NCBI RefSeq assembly: GCF_900185715.1
Contig: NZ_FYAS01000009.1
Coordinates: 62,001 to 126,000, forward strand
Length of the DNA: 64,000 bases
Source of the DNA: Allobosea sp. CS1GBMeth4
GTDB lineage: Bacteria; Pseudomonadota; Alphaproteobacteria; Rhizobiales; Beijerinckiaceae
Reading direction: 5' to 3'
The notes beneath the pieces were generated by a model. That model saw only the letters and a program-made list of their open reading frames with translations. It had not been told where the DNA came from and did no database searches. Position numbers and translations under genes: made by a program. Positions 46,079 to 54,291 of the stretch are shown in pieces (the stretch's first letter is position 1; every line of letters starts with the position of its first letter).

Positions 46079-46305
46079 TTGCCTTCGTCTCCTGCGCCGG
46101 CTCGGAAGGCTAGAGCATTTTCCGGCGCGATGGATACCGCCTCGCGCGGGGGCCCATGCGACGGGACAAGCAAGTCGCGGAGCTCCGCATCGCGGGACCG
46201 CGGCGGCGCGCCGCCGCGGCCGGAGCAGGAAGCAATTGCGCTGCCGCCTCGCTCCGGCCTAAGACGCCTCGCCGAAAGGCCACGCACCGGAAGGGCAGGA
46301 GCCGC

Positions 46306-47358
46306 ATGCACGCTTTGGTCGATCCCCGGGCACCGGTCACCGCGGCGCTGATCGAGGCCATCGGCGTCCCTGCCGTGCTGCTCGATCCCCAGGGCCTGAT
46401 CCAGGCCCTGAGCCCGACCGCGCCCGTTCTGGTCGCGGCGCTCGCCACCGGCAAGCCGCTCGCTCTGGTGATGCGCGATCCCGACCTGATCGACGCGATC
46501 GAGCAGGTCTCGCGCCAGGGCGGCCGCCGCGCCGTCGAGCTGATCGAGCGCGTGCCGGTCGAGCGCACCTTCCGCATCCATATCGCGGCGCTCGCCGGCG
46601 GCGGCCCGCGCCGGTCGGTGCTTCTGACCTTCGAGGATCTCAGCGAGCAGCGCCTGACCGAGCGCATGCGCGTCGATTTCGTCGCCAATGCCAGCCACGA
46701 GCTGCGCACGCCGCTGGCCTCCGTGCTCGGCTTCATCGAGACTCTGCAGGGCCCGGCGCGCAACGACGCCGCGGCACGCGACCGGTTCCTGACGATCATG
46801 CGCGAGCAGGGGCTGCGCATGGCCCGCCTCGTCGACGACCTGCTCTCCCTCTCGCGCATCGAATTGCGCGCCCATCTGGCGCCGGAGACGCCGGTCGATC
46901 TCTCCAGCATCGCGCGCGAGATCCTCGATTCGCTCGTGCTGATGGCCCGCGAGCGCGAGGTCACGCTCAGGCTGCATACGCCGCCGCAGCCGGTCACCGT
47001 CGCCGGCGACCGTGACGAATTGCTCCGGCTGATGGAGAACCTGGTCGAGAACGCGATCAAATACGGCCAGCGCGGCGGCCAGGTGGATATCAGCGTCGGC
47101 ACCGCCGGGGACGAGGCGAGCCTCAGCGTCCGCGACGACGGCCCGGGCATCGCGCCGGAGCATCTGCCGCGGCTGACCGAGCGCTTCTACCGCGTCGACA
47201 CCGCCGCCAGCCGCGAGGCCGGCGGCACCGGGCTCGGCCTCGCCATCGTCAAGCACATCGTGCTGCGCCATCGCGGCCGGCTGACCATCGAGAGCACGGT
47301 CGGCCAGGGCGCGACCTTCCGGGCGATCCTGCCGCGCCTGCCCCAGCCGGTCCATTGA
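46306..47358 (+). CDS. phoR: Phosphate regulon histidine kinase PhoR, apparently soluble
   Basis: The 350-residue kinase has a PAS-like N-terminal domain (about 10-115), HisKA with FVANASHELRTPLASVLGFI (H131), and an HATPase domain (LVENAIKYGQRGGQVDI; VRDDGPGIAPEHLPRLTERF; GGTGLGLAIVKHIV). It is first in the phoR-pst-phoU-phoB run. I see no membrane segment in the protein or in the 150 bases of open frame upstream, whereas PhoR proteins normally have an N-terminal anchor. ATG 46306 follows GCAGGA. It should phosphorylate PhoB under phosphate limitation. Confidence 0.9.
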   Translation: MHALVDPRAPVTAALIEAIGVPAVLLDPQGLIQALSPTAPVLVAALATGKPLALVMRDPDLIDAIEQVSRQGGRRAVELIERVPVERTFRIHIAALAGGGPRRSVLLTFEDLSEQRLTERMRVDFVANASHELRTPLASVLGFIETLQGPARNDAAARDRFLTIMREQGLRMARLVDDLLSLSRIELRAHLAPETPVDLSSIAREILDSLVLMAREREVTLRLHTPPQPVTVAGDRDELLRLMENLVENAIKYGQRGGQVDISVGTAGDEASLSVRDDGPGIAPEHLPRLTERFYRVDTAASREAGGTGLGLAIVKHIVLRHRGRLTIESTVGQGATFRAILPRLPQPVH

Positions 47359-47394
47359 TCGTTTATGACGCGCGGCCGGGGGCTTCATGACTAT

Positions 47395-47414
47395 CTGTCA
47401 TCCAGCTGTCACAT
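47395..47414 (+). promoter_or_regulatory. Pho box upstream of pstS
   Basis: CTGTCATCCAGCTGTCACAT matches the PhoB tandem-repeat consensus (two CTGTCA direct repeats 11 bases apart). It lies 53 bases upstream of the pstS start. I see no comparable site before phoR or ppk2. Confidence 0.88.
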
Positions 47415-47466
47415 AGCCGGTGTTCTAGCAGGGCCGCTGCAGTTGCGACCCGCAAGAGGACATCCC

Positions 47467-48492
47467 ATGCGCAAACTTCTCATTCTCGCGGCCGCGTCGC
47501 TCGGTCTGTCCGGCATTGCCCAGGCAGCCGACATCACCGGCGCCGGCGCGACCTTCCCGTTCCCGATCTACTCCAAATGGGCCGAGGCCTATAAGAAGGA
47601 GACCGGCATCGGCCTCAACTACCAGTCGATCGGCTCGGGCGGCGGCATCCGCCAGATCAAGGCGAAGACCGTCGCCTTCGGCGCCACCGACGCTCCGCTC
47701 AAGGGCGAGGACCTGACCAAGGACGGCCTGATCCAGTTCCCGACCGTGATGGGCGGCGTCGTCCCGGCCATCAACATCCCCGGCATCGAAGCCGGCAAGC
47801 TCAAGCTCTCGGGCGAGCTGATCGCCGAGATCTATCTCGGCAACGTCAAGAAGTGGAACGATCCCAAGATCGTCGCGCTGAACGGCGACCTCAAGCTGCC
47901 CGACGCCAACATCAACCCGGTCTACCGTTCGGACGGCTCGGGCACCACCTTCGTGTTCACCGACTATCTGTCGCGCGTCTCGGCCGACTGGAAGTCGAAG
48001 GTCGGCGCCAACACCTCGGTCCAGTGGGCGGTCGGCATCGGCGGCAAGGGCAATGAGGGCGTCTCGGCCTCGGTCAAGCAGGTCGCCAATTCGATCGGCT
48101 ATGTCGAATACGCCTATGCCAAGCAGAACAAGCTGGCCTATGCCCTGGTCAAGAACGCCGACGGCAATTTCCCGGCGCCGGACGACAAGGCCTTCCAGGC
48201 CGCGGCCGCCAACGCCAACTGGAACGAGGCTCCCGGCTTCGGCATCTCGCTGAACAACCAGAAGGGCGCCCAGGCCTGGCCGATCACCTCAGCCACCTTC
48301 CTGCTCGTGCACGCCAAGCCCGAGAAGCCGGAAGAGGTGCAGGCCGCGCTGAAGTTCGTGGACTGGGCCTACAAGAACGGCGACCAGCTCGCTCTCGACC
48401 TCGACTACGTGCCGCTGCCGGCCAACGTCAAGGACCAGGTCCGCAATGCCTGGAAGGGCGTGACCGATCCGTCGGGCAAGCCGATCTTCTGA
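47467..48492 (+). CDS. pstS: Phosphate ABC transporter substrate-binding protein PstS
   Basis: This 341-residue periplasmic protein has a signal peptide (about 1-20, cleaved near AQA-AD) and begins the mature part with ITGAGATFPFPIYSKWAEAY. Phosphate-binding blocks are IGSGGGIRQI, FGATDAPLK and RSDGSGTTFVFTDYLS. It feeds the PstCAB importer. Expression should rise under phosphate starvation through the Pho box. The ribosome binding site is AAGAGGA. A 176-base gap with hairpins follows. Confidence 0.97.
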   Translation: MRKLLILAAASLGLSGIAQAADITGAGATFPFPIYSKWAEAYKKETGIGLNYQSIGSGGGIRQIKAKTVAFGATDAPLKGEDLTKDGLIQFPTVMGGVVPAINIPGIEAGKLKLSGELIAEIYLGNVKKWNDPKIVALNGDLKLPDANINPVYRSDGSGTTFVFTDYLSRVSADWKSKVGANTSVQWAVGIGGKGNEGVSASVKQVANSIGYVEYAYAKQNKLAYALVKNADGNFPAPDDKAFQAAAANANWNEAPGFGISLNNQKGAQAWPITSATFLLVHAKPEKPEEVQAALKFVDWAYKNGDQLALDLDYVPLPANVKDQVRNAWKGVTDPSGKPIF

Positions 48493-48504
48493 TCGCTTGC
48501 CTTT

Positions 48505-48656
48505 CCTTCTCCTCTTGCGGGAGAAGGTGGTCCGAAGGGCCGGATGAGGGCCGCGCGACGATGGTCGGTCGCGGCCCTTAGCGAGCGAGAAGCCGGGGAC
48601 GCGGCGCGCGGCCCCTCACCCCAACCCTCTCCCCGCTCGGGGGCGAGGGGTCTGCC
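48505..48656. repeat. Multi-hairpin repeat region between pstS and pstC
   Basis: CCTTCTCC/GGAGAAGG (48505-48512 and 48520-48527), GGGCCGCG/CGCGGCCC (48548-48555 and 48570-48577) and a CCTCACCCC...CTCCCCGCTCGGGGGCGAGGGG part form three stems. The CCTTCTCC and CCCTCACCCCAACCCTCTCC parts are, as I recall, a repeat type widespread in alphaproteobacteria. Inside an operon it can stabilise pstS mRNA or reduce read-through to pstCAB. Confidence 0.7.
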
Positions 48657-48668
48657 GGAGCCCCGTAG

Positions 48669-49637
48669 ATGACCGCAGCAACCGATATCGACCGCACGCT
48701 GACGGCCCCTGTCCGCAAGACCCCGATGGGGACCTTCGATCTCGTCTTCCGCAATGCCAGCCTCGTGGCGGCCCTGTTCGTGCTGGTGCTGCTCGCCGGC
48801 ATCATGGTCTCGATGGTCGTCGGCGGCTGGCCGGCCTTCCGCGAGTTCGGCCTCGGCTTCCTCACCTCCAGCGTCTGGGACACCCAGAACGAGCAGTACG
48901 GCGCCTGGCCCGCCATCGTCGGCACCCTGTCGACCGCGCTGATCGCGCTCGTCGTCGGCGTGCCGCTCTCGCTCGGCATCGCCGTCTTCCTGACCCAGCT
49001 CGCCCCGCCCTGGTTCAAGCAGCCGGTCTCGACGGCGATCGAGCTGCTCGCCGCCGTGCCCTCGATCATCTACGGCATGTGGGGGCTGTTCGTCTTCGTG
49101 CCGCTGTTCGCCGCCTATGTGCAGATCCCGCTCTCGAACCTGGTCGAGGGCATGCCGGTCGTCGGCACCATCCTCTATTCGCGCTCGCCCTCGGGGCTCG
49201 GCATTCTCACCGCCGGGATCATCCTGGCCTTCATGATCATCCCGTTCATCGCCTCGATCACCCGCGACATGCTCGACCAGATCCCGTCGGTGCTGCGCGA
49301 GAGCGCCTACGGCATCGGCGCCACCACCTGGGAGGTCGTGCGCCATGTCCTGGTCCCCCAGGCCGGCGTCTCGATCATCGGTGCGGTCATGCTCGGCCTC
49401 GGCCGCGCGCTCGGCGAGACCATGGCGGTCACCTTCGTGGTGGGCAACGCCAACCGCCTGTCGTCCTCGGTGATGGACCCGGGCTCCACCATCGCCTCGC
49501 GCATCGCCAACGAATTCAACGAGGCCCTCGGCCTGCAGCTCAACGCGCTGATCGCGCTCGGCTGCATCCTGTTCTTCGTCACCTTCGTCGTCCTCGTGAT
49601 CGCGCGCCTCCTGGTCGCGCGCGTCAAGCGCTACTGA
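48669..49637 (+). CDS. pstC: Phosphate ABC transporter permease PstC
   Basis: The 322-residue protein has about six membrane helices. The permease loop appears as [20 protein letters not shown] followed by [28 protein letters not shown]. The N-terminal region [20 protein letters not shown] is typical of PstC. It pairs with PstA to form the phosphate channel; pstA begins 14 bases later. Confidence 0.96.
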   Translation: MTAATDIDRTLTAPVRKTPMGTFDLVFRNASLVAALFVLVLLAGIMVSMVVGGWPAFREFGLGFLTSSVWDTQNEQYGAWPAIVGTLSTALIALVVGVPLSLGIAVFLTQLAPPWFKQPVSTAIELLAAVPSIIYGMWGLFVFVPLFAAYVQIPLSNLVEGMPVVGTILYSRSPSGLGILTAGIILAFMIIPFIASITRDMLDQIPSVLRESAYGIGATTWEVVRHVLVPQAGVSIIGAVMLGLGRALGETMAVTFVVGNANRLSSSVMDPGSTIASRIANEFNEALGLQLNALIALGCILFFVTFVVLVIARLLVARVKRY

Positions 49638-49651
49638 GCGGAGCCTCGACA

Positions 49652-50542
49652 ATGACCATGGCGACACCCGCCAAGCCCACGGCCGCGCCGCATGTCGAAT
49701 GGGGCCGCGTGCGCTCCTCGCGGCGCATGGCCGACCGGCTGATGAAGATCATCGCGACGAGCTTCACCCTGATCGCCATCGTCGTGCTGTTCTGGATCCT
49801 CGGCATGCTGATCGTGAAGGGTCTCGGCGGGCTGTCCGCCGCCACCTTCACACAGGTCACGCCCGGGCCCGGCTCGGAGGGCGGCGGCCTCGCCAACGCC
49901 ATCGTCGGCTCGATCGTGCTGACCTTCCTCGGGATCGCGGTGGCTACGCCGGTGGGCGTGCTCGCCGGCACCTATCTCGCCGAATACGGCAAGGCCTCCA
50001 AGCTCGCCGAGCTGATCCGCTTCATCAACGACATCCTGCTCTCGGCGCCCTCGATCCTGATCGGCCTGTTCGTCTATGTCGTCATGGTCGAGCCGTTCCG
50101 CGGCTATTCCGGCTGGGCCGGCGGCGTCGCGCTCGGCATCATCGCGATCCCCGTGATCGTGCGCACCACCGAGGACATGCTGCGCCTCGTGCCCGGCTCG
50201 CTGCGCGAGGCCGGCGCCGCGCTCGGTGCCCCGCCCTCGGTCGTCATCACCTCGGTCACCTGGCGGGCGGCGAAATCCGGCATGGTCACGGGCATCCTGC
50301 TGGCGCTGGCGCGCATCGCCGGGGAGACGGCGCCGCTGATCTTCACCGCGCTCAACAACAATTTCTGGTTCTCGCCGACCCTGGTCGGCGGCGTCTCGAA
50401 CCTGCCGGTGACGATCTACCAGTTCGCCTCCGCCCCTTACGAGAACTGGCAGCAGCTCGCCTGGGCGGGATCGCTGATCATCACCGTCTCAATCCTCGTG
50501 CTGTCCATCATCGCCCGGCGCATCGTGCGCGGGGGCAAGTGA
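49652..50542 (+). CDS. pstA: Phosphate ABC transporter permease PstA
   Basis: This 296-residue protein starts at ATG 49652, giving the usual length and one helix before [20 protein letters not shown]. It shows [39 protein letters not shown] and the permease loop [20 protein letters not shown] followed by [20 protein letters not shown]. It ends with a charged tail (ARRIVRGGK). Stop and pstB start are 25 bases apart. Confidence 0.96.
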   Translation: MTMATPAKPTAAPHVEWGRVRSSRRMADRLMKIIATSFTLIAIVVLFWILGMLIVKGLGGLSAATFTQVTPGPGSEGGGLANAIVGSIVLTFLGIAVATPVGVLAGTYLAEYGKASKLAELIRFINDILLSAPSILIGLFVYVVMVEPFRGYSGWAGGVALGIIAIPVIVRTTEDMLRLVPGSLREAGAALGAPPSVVITSVTWRAAKSGMVTGILLALARIAGETAPLIFTALNNNFWFSPTLVGGVSNLPVTIYQFASAPYENWQQLAWAGSLIITVSILVLSIIARRIVRGGK

Positions 50543-50567
50543 TCAGTCGCGTCCGATCGGAAGGACC

Positions 50568-51374
50568 ATGCAGATGCTTTCGACCCTGGAACTGAGCCCG
50601 CAGACGCTGGACGCCGCTGCGCCCGTCCGCATTGCCGTGAAGAACCTCGACTTCTACTACGGCGAGCACAAGGCGCTGAAGAACATCAACCTCGACTTCC
50701 GCGACCGGCACGTCACCGCGCTGATCGGCCCCTCGGGGTGCGGCAAGTCGACCCTGCTGCGCATCTTCAACCGGATCTACTCGCTCTATCCCGAGCAGAA
50801 GGCCACCGGCGAGATCCTGCTCGACGGCCGCAACATCATCGGCAACGATGTCGACGTGAACGAATTGCGCTCGCGCGTCGGCATGGTCTTCCAGAAGCCG
50901 ACCCCGTTCCCGATGTCGATCTACGACAACGTCGCCTTCGGCATCCGCCTCTACGAGAAGCCGCCGAAATCGGAGCTCGACGACCGCGTCGAGGGCGCGC
51001 TGCGCCGCTCCGCGCTCTGGGACGAGGTCAAGGACAAGCTGAGGAGCTCGGGCATGGGCCTGTCGGGCGGCCAGCAGCAGCGCCTGTGCATCGCCCGCAC
51101 CATCGCGCAGAAGCCTGAGGTCATCCTGTTCGACGAGCCGACCTCGGCGCTCGACCCGATCTCGACCGGCAAGATCGAGGACCTGCTCGAGCAGCTGAAG
51201 AGCGATTTCACCATCGTCATCGTCACCCACAACATGCAGCAGGCGGCGCGGATCTCGCAGTACACCGCCTTCATGTATCTCGGCGAGGTGGTCGAGTTCG
51301 ACGCCACCAACACCATCTTCATGAACCCGCACAAGAAGCAGACGCAGGACTACGTTACCGGCCGTTTCGGCTGA
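50568..51374 (+). CDS. pstB: Phosphate ABC transporter ATPase PstB
   Basis: The 268-residue ATPase has Walker [17 protein letters not shown], the PstB-type [20 protein letters not shown], signature [20 protein letters not shown], Walker [20 protein letters not shown] and the switch histidine in [13 protein letters not shown]. All motifs are intact. PstB energises phosphate uptake and, with PhoU, transmits the phosphate state to PhoR. Confidence 0.97.
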   Translation: MQMLSTLELSPQTLDAAAPVRIAVKNLDFYYGEHKALKNINLDFRDRHVTALIGPSGCGKSTLLRIFNRIYSLYPEQKATGEILLDGRNIIGNDVDVNELRSRVGMVFQKPTPFPMSIYDNVAFGIRLYEKPPKSELDDRVEGALRRSALWDEVKDKLRSSGMGLSGGQQQRLCIARTIAQKPEVILFDEPTSALDPISTGKIEDLLEQLKSDFTIVIVTHNMQQAARISQYTAFMYLGEVVEFDATNTIFMNPHKKQTQDYVTGRFG

Positions 51375-51414
51375 TGTCCTGAAACCGTCGGCCAGCCCCG
51401 AAGGATACGCCCCG

Positions 51415-52137
51415 ATGTCCGACCATATCGTCCGCTCCTACGACGCCGATCTCGAGGGCCTGCGCCGCAGCCTCGCCGAGATGGGCGGCATGTCCGAGCG
51501 CATGCTCGGCGACTCCACCGTCGCCCTGGTGCGCCGCGACACCGCGCTCGCCCAGAAGATCATCACCGCCGACCAGCGCCTCGACAATCTCCAGCGCGAG
51601 GTCGAGGAGAAGGCGGTGCTGACCATCGCCCGGCGCCAGCCGCTCGCCAACGACCTGCGCGAGCTGATCTCGGCGATCCGCATCGCCGCCGACATCGAGC
51701 GCGTCGGCGATCTCGCCAAGAACATCGCCAAGCGCGCCGTTGCCATCTCCGGCCAGTTCTCGCCGCCGCATCGCGCCGTCGTCGGCCTCGAGCATATGAG
51801 CCGCCTGGTCCAGGCCCAGCTCAAGGACGTGCTCGACGCCTATGCCGCCAGCAACGAGCAGAAGGCGATGGAGGTCTGGCGCCGCGATGACGAGATCGAC
51901 GCGCTCTACACCTCGCTGTTCCGCGAGCTCCTGACCTACATGATGGAGGATCCGCGCAACATCACCTTCTGCACGCACCTCCTGTTCTGCGCCAAGAACG
52001 TCGAGCGCATCGGCGACCACACCACCAACATCGCCGAGACCATCCACTACCTCGTCACCGGCCAGTCCATGGACGAGAGCCGGCCGAAGCTCGACACCAC
52101 CAACATCCTCGTCGATCTGCCGGCGGCCAATGGCTGA
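51415..52137 (+). CDS. phoU: Phosphate signalling protein PhoU
   Basis: This 240-residue all-helical protein has two PhoU repeats; the metal-binding motifs appear as IRIAADIERVGDLAKNIAKR (first) and LLFCAKNVERIGDHTTNIAE (second), both with the E-x2-G-D pattern. PhoU keeps PhoR inactive when phosphate is plentiful. Because the PhoR here seems to lack a membrane anchor, its recruitment to PstB by PhoU may be more important than usual (inference). Confidence 0.97.
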   Translation: MSDHIVRSYDADLEGLRRSLAEMGGMSERMLGDSTVALVRRDTALAQKIITADQRLDNLQREVEEKAVLTIARRQPLANDLRELISAIRIAADIERVGDLAKNIAKRAVAISGQFSPPHRAVVGLEHMSRLVQAQLKDVLDAYAASNEQKAMEVWRRDDEIDALYTSLFRELLTYMMEDPRNITFCTHLLFCAKNVERIGDHTTNIAETIHYLVTGQSMDESRPKLDTTNILVDLPAANG

Positions 52138-52166
52138 GCGGGCAGAGGTTTGAACGGGCGCTGACC

Positions 52167-52865
52167 ATGGCCGCACGCATCCTGATCGTCGAGGACGAGG
52201 AGCCGCTGACCCTGCTGCTGCGCTACAATCTCGAGGCGGAAGGCTTCGAGGTCGACAGCGTGGCGCGCGGCGACGACGCCGAACTGCATCTGCGCGACCA
52301 CACGCCCGATCTCGTCCTGCTCGACTGGATGCTGCCCGGCCTCTCCGGCATCGAGCTCTGCCGGCGCCTGCGGGCGCGCCGCGACACCGAGCGCGTGCCG
52401 ATCATCATGCTGACCGCCCGCGGCGAGGAGACCGAGCGCGTGCGCGGCCTCGCCACCGGCGCCGACGACTACGTCGTCAAGCCGTTCTCGCTGCCCGAGC
52501 TGATCGCCCGTATCCAGGCGCTGCTGCGCCGGGCCAAGCCCGGCCATGTCGCCGGCCTGCTCTCGGCCGGCGATCTCGAGCTCGACCGCACGACGCGGCG
52601 CGTCCGCCGCGCCGGGGCCGAGCTGCATCTCGGCCCGACCGAGTTCCGCCTGCTCGAATTCCTGATGCAGGCGCCAGGGCGGGTCTATTCGCGGGCGCAA
52701 CTGCTCGATGCCGTCTGGGGCCGCGACGTCTACATCGACGAGCGTACCGTCGACGTCCATGTCGGGCGCCTGCGCAAGGCGATCACGCCCGCCAATGCCA
52801 AGGACCCGCTGCGTACGGTAAGGGGCGCCGGCTACGCCTTCGACGAGACCTTCGCCCGCAGCTGA
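52167..52865 (+). CDS. phoB: Phosphate regulon response regulator PhoB
   Basis: The 232-residue OmpR-type regulator has a receiver domain (ILIVEDEEPLTLLLRYNLEA; phospho-acceptor Asp in LVLLDWMLPGLSG at about 54; PIIMLTARGEETE; DDYVVKPFS) and a winged-helix domain (LGPTEFRLLEFLMQAPGRVY; RDVYIDERTVDVHVGRLRKA). It should bind the Pho box before pstS. It is the last gene of the run, 29 bases after phoU, and a strong hairpin follows. Confidence 0.96.
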   Translation: MAARILIVEDEEPLTLLLRYNLEAEGFEVDSVARGDDAELHLRDHTPDLVLLDWMLPGLSGIELCRRLRARRDTERVPIIMLTARGEETERVRGLATGADDYVVKPFSLPELIARIQALLRRAKPGHVAGLLSAGDLELDRTTRRVRRAGAELHLGPTEFRLLEFLMQAPGRVYSRAQLLDAVWGRDVYIDERTVDVHVGRLRKAITPANAKDPLRTVRGAGYAFDETFARS

Positions 52866-52881
52866 CGGCACGCGCCTCCGC

Positions 52882-52923
52882 CGTCTTTCCGGGCTCTTCG
52901 CTACGCGAAGCTCCGGAAAGACG
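52882..52923 (+). terminator. Long hairpin after phoB
   Basis: CGTCTTTCCGG (52882-52892) pairs with CCGGAAAGACG (52913-52923) and CTTCGC with GCGAAG inside, giving one extended stem 17 bases after the phoB stop. No T-run follows, so it may be a repeat-type 3' hairpin rather than a classical terminator. Confidence 0.55.
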
Positions 52924-52953
52924 CGGAGGTTGAGCGTCGGCGCGGCGCGGCGA

Positions 52954-53064
52954 TCATCGCCGGCGCACCACGAGGCAGAGCACGGCGCCGGCAAGGTCAT
53001 AGCGGTCCGGCGGGACCTGCTCGACCAGCGCCATCCAGCGCGCCACGATCGCGGAGGTCGTCAT
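52954..53064 (-). CDS. Possible 36-residue small protein downstream of gcrA
   Basis: An ATG at 53064 on the minus strand is preceded by GGTGGAGG with a 3-base spacer, a strong ribosome binding site. The product is 36 residues: MTTSAIVARWMALVEQVPPD, RYDLAGAV and LCLVVRRR. It could form a short amphipathic helix followed by a hydrophobic stretch with a basic end. It lies beyond the gcrA terminator, so it would need its own promoter or read-through. Coding status is uncertain. Confidence 0.35.
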   Translation of the reverse strand: MTTSAIVARWMALVEQVPPDRYDLAGAVLCLVVRRR

Positions 53065-53085
53065 GCGCCTCCACCTGTTCCATCC

Positions 53086-53115
53086 ATGAAAAAAGCCGGC
53101 CTTTCGGCCGGCTTT
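53086..53115 (-). terminator. Intrinsic terminator of gcrA
   Basis: On the minus strand the stem AAAGCCGGCC-GAAA-GGCCGGCTTT (53115-53092) continues into a run of T, 27 bases after the gcrA stop. The arms are ten bases and perfect. This is the clearest intrinsic terminator in the window. Confidence 0.9.
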
Positions 53116-53142
53116 CGTGTCCGTGGCGGTCGGCTTGACCGC

Positions 53143-53694
53143 TCAGGCGCGTACCGCCCTCCGGTCGCGCCGCCGGTCGGCTGCCGGCTGGTAGGCGATG
53201 CGGGCGTGATAGGCGCAATAGGGCAGGCCGGTGGCGCTGCGGCCGCCGCAGAAGCGGAATTCCGGCGAGGTCGGGTCGCCCATCGGCCAGCGGCACATGT
53301 ATTCGCGCAGCTCCATGATCGTGACCCGCTCGGAGAAGGGCACGACCACGTCCTCGGCCGGTGCGGGCTCGCGTGCGACCTGCGCCTCGGCTTCGATCTC
53401 GGGAGCGAATTGCGGCGCCAGCGCGGTGTTGCCGCGCGTCAGCCCGGCGCCGCCATTGCTGTGATGGCCGGCCGGGTGGCTCGGCGGGCGGGCGGCCGGC
53501 TTGCGCGGGCGCGGCGCTGCCGAGCCCGGGCTCTTGGCCCGGCCCGACAGGCCGAGACGATGGACCTTCCCGATGACGGCGTTGCGCGTGACATTGCCGA
53601 GCTCCGCCGCGATCTGGCTGGCGCTCAGCCCGTCGTTCCAGAGCTTCTTCAGCAGTTCGACGCGTTCGTCGGTCCAGGCTCCGGCTTCGGTCAT
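53143..53694 (-). CDS. gcrA: Cell-cycle regulator GcrA
   Basis: The 183-residue protein has the GcrA N-terminal DNA-binding region WTDERVELLKKLWNDGLSAS followed by QIAAELGNVTRNAVIGKVHR (about 8-47), a proline/alanine-rich middle, and a conserved C-terminal domain (LREYMCRWPMGDPTSPEFRF; CGGRSATGLPYCAYHARIAY) with cysteines that may bind metal. GcrA works with sigma-70 RNA polymerase at promoters with CcrM-methylated GANTC. ATG 53694 fits the family. GANTC sites lie upstream (see 53760-53902). Confidence 0.95.
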   Translation of the reverse strand: MTEAGAWTDERVELLKKLWNDGLSASQIAAELGNVTRNAVIGKVHRLGLSGRAKSPGSAAPRPRKPAARPPSHPAGHHSNGGAGLTRGNTALAPQFAPEIEAEAQVAREPAPAEDVVVPFSERVTIMELREYMCRWPMGDPTSPEFRFCGGRSATGLPYCAYHARIAYQPAADRRRDRRAVRA

Positions 53695-53759
53695 GGAGTG
53701 CACCTGTCTTCGTCATGCCTCGCCGGCGTGCCGGCGGGGCATAGGGAGAGATCATGGCG

Positions 53760-53902
53760 GAATCCGATACCGGCAGCGTCCGTGGTTAAACGGAAGCCGT
53801 TACGCCCGGGACTGACGATACTGGAGACGCCGCACGAGATGTCGTATCTGACGAAAAGGACCATACAAGATGGCCTGACTCCGCCACAAGAGTCGGCGAA
53901 TC
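53760..53902. promoter_or_regulatory. GANTC sites upstream of gcrA
   Basis: GAATC at 53760-53764 lies 66 bases upstream of the gcrA start. Three further sites fall within 26 bases: GACTC 53877-53881, GAGTC 53890-53894 and GAATC 53898-53902. GANTC is the CcrM methylation and GcrA target sequence. Another GATTC lies at 54281-54285 close to argD. Function at this place is inferred. Confidence 0.5.
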
Positions 53903-54040
53903 GTAATCCGGCTTTTCCCCAGCCAATCGCCGCAGACGGCGCGCCGGTGAGTCTATTCGGCAACGCTGCCGGAAGGTCATCGCCGTCGCTGCGCGACCGG
54001 CCTCGTCGTCCGGAAGAGCCGCGTCGGCAGCCGGGCGCAA

Positions 54041-54069
54041 TTGACAGGGGCGGGCCGGTTTTGCATAGT
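54041..54069 (+). promoter_or_regulatory. Sigma-70-type promoter for argD
   Basis: TTGACA (54041-54046) is followed after 17 bases by CATAGT (54064-54069), a good -35 and a fair -10. The expected start near 54076 gives a 216-base leader before argD. Confidence 0.6.
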
Positions 54070-54080
54070 TGCCGGGTGCA

Positions 54081-54110
54081 GCCGCCCCAAGGGGCGGCGC
54101 TTATGTTTTT
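54081..54110 (+). other. GC-rich hairpin and T-run in the argD leader
   Basis: GCCGCCCC-AA-GGGGCGGC (54081-54098) is a perfect 8-bp stem, then GCTTATGTTTTT. It begins within about five bases of the expected transcript start, so it may be a 5'-protecting stem, an attenuator, or the end of a short RNA. The rest of the roughly 600-base gcrA-argD interval has no recognisable gene. Confidence 0.4.
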
Positions 54111-54291
54111 AAGCGATCGGGATTTTCCATCGATGCGGCTTGACGCGCGACGAGACGGCGGGAACGGCCAGCGACGATAATGTCGCCGGCGGGTCGCATC
54201 ATGCCGGCACTGTGCCGCCGACGCCCCGCATTTCCGTTCCCGATCTGAGGTTCCGCGCTTCCTCCCTGTCTCGCCGCAAGGATTCCGCTCG

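Noticed and set aside
46079..46305. Search for a lost PhoR membrane anchor by frameshift
   Set aside because: I read the upstream region for a hydrophobic helix and found none, only charged and Ala/Arg-rich sequence, so no frameshift is proposed.
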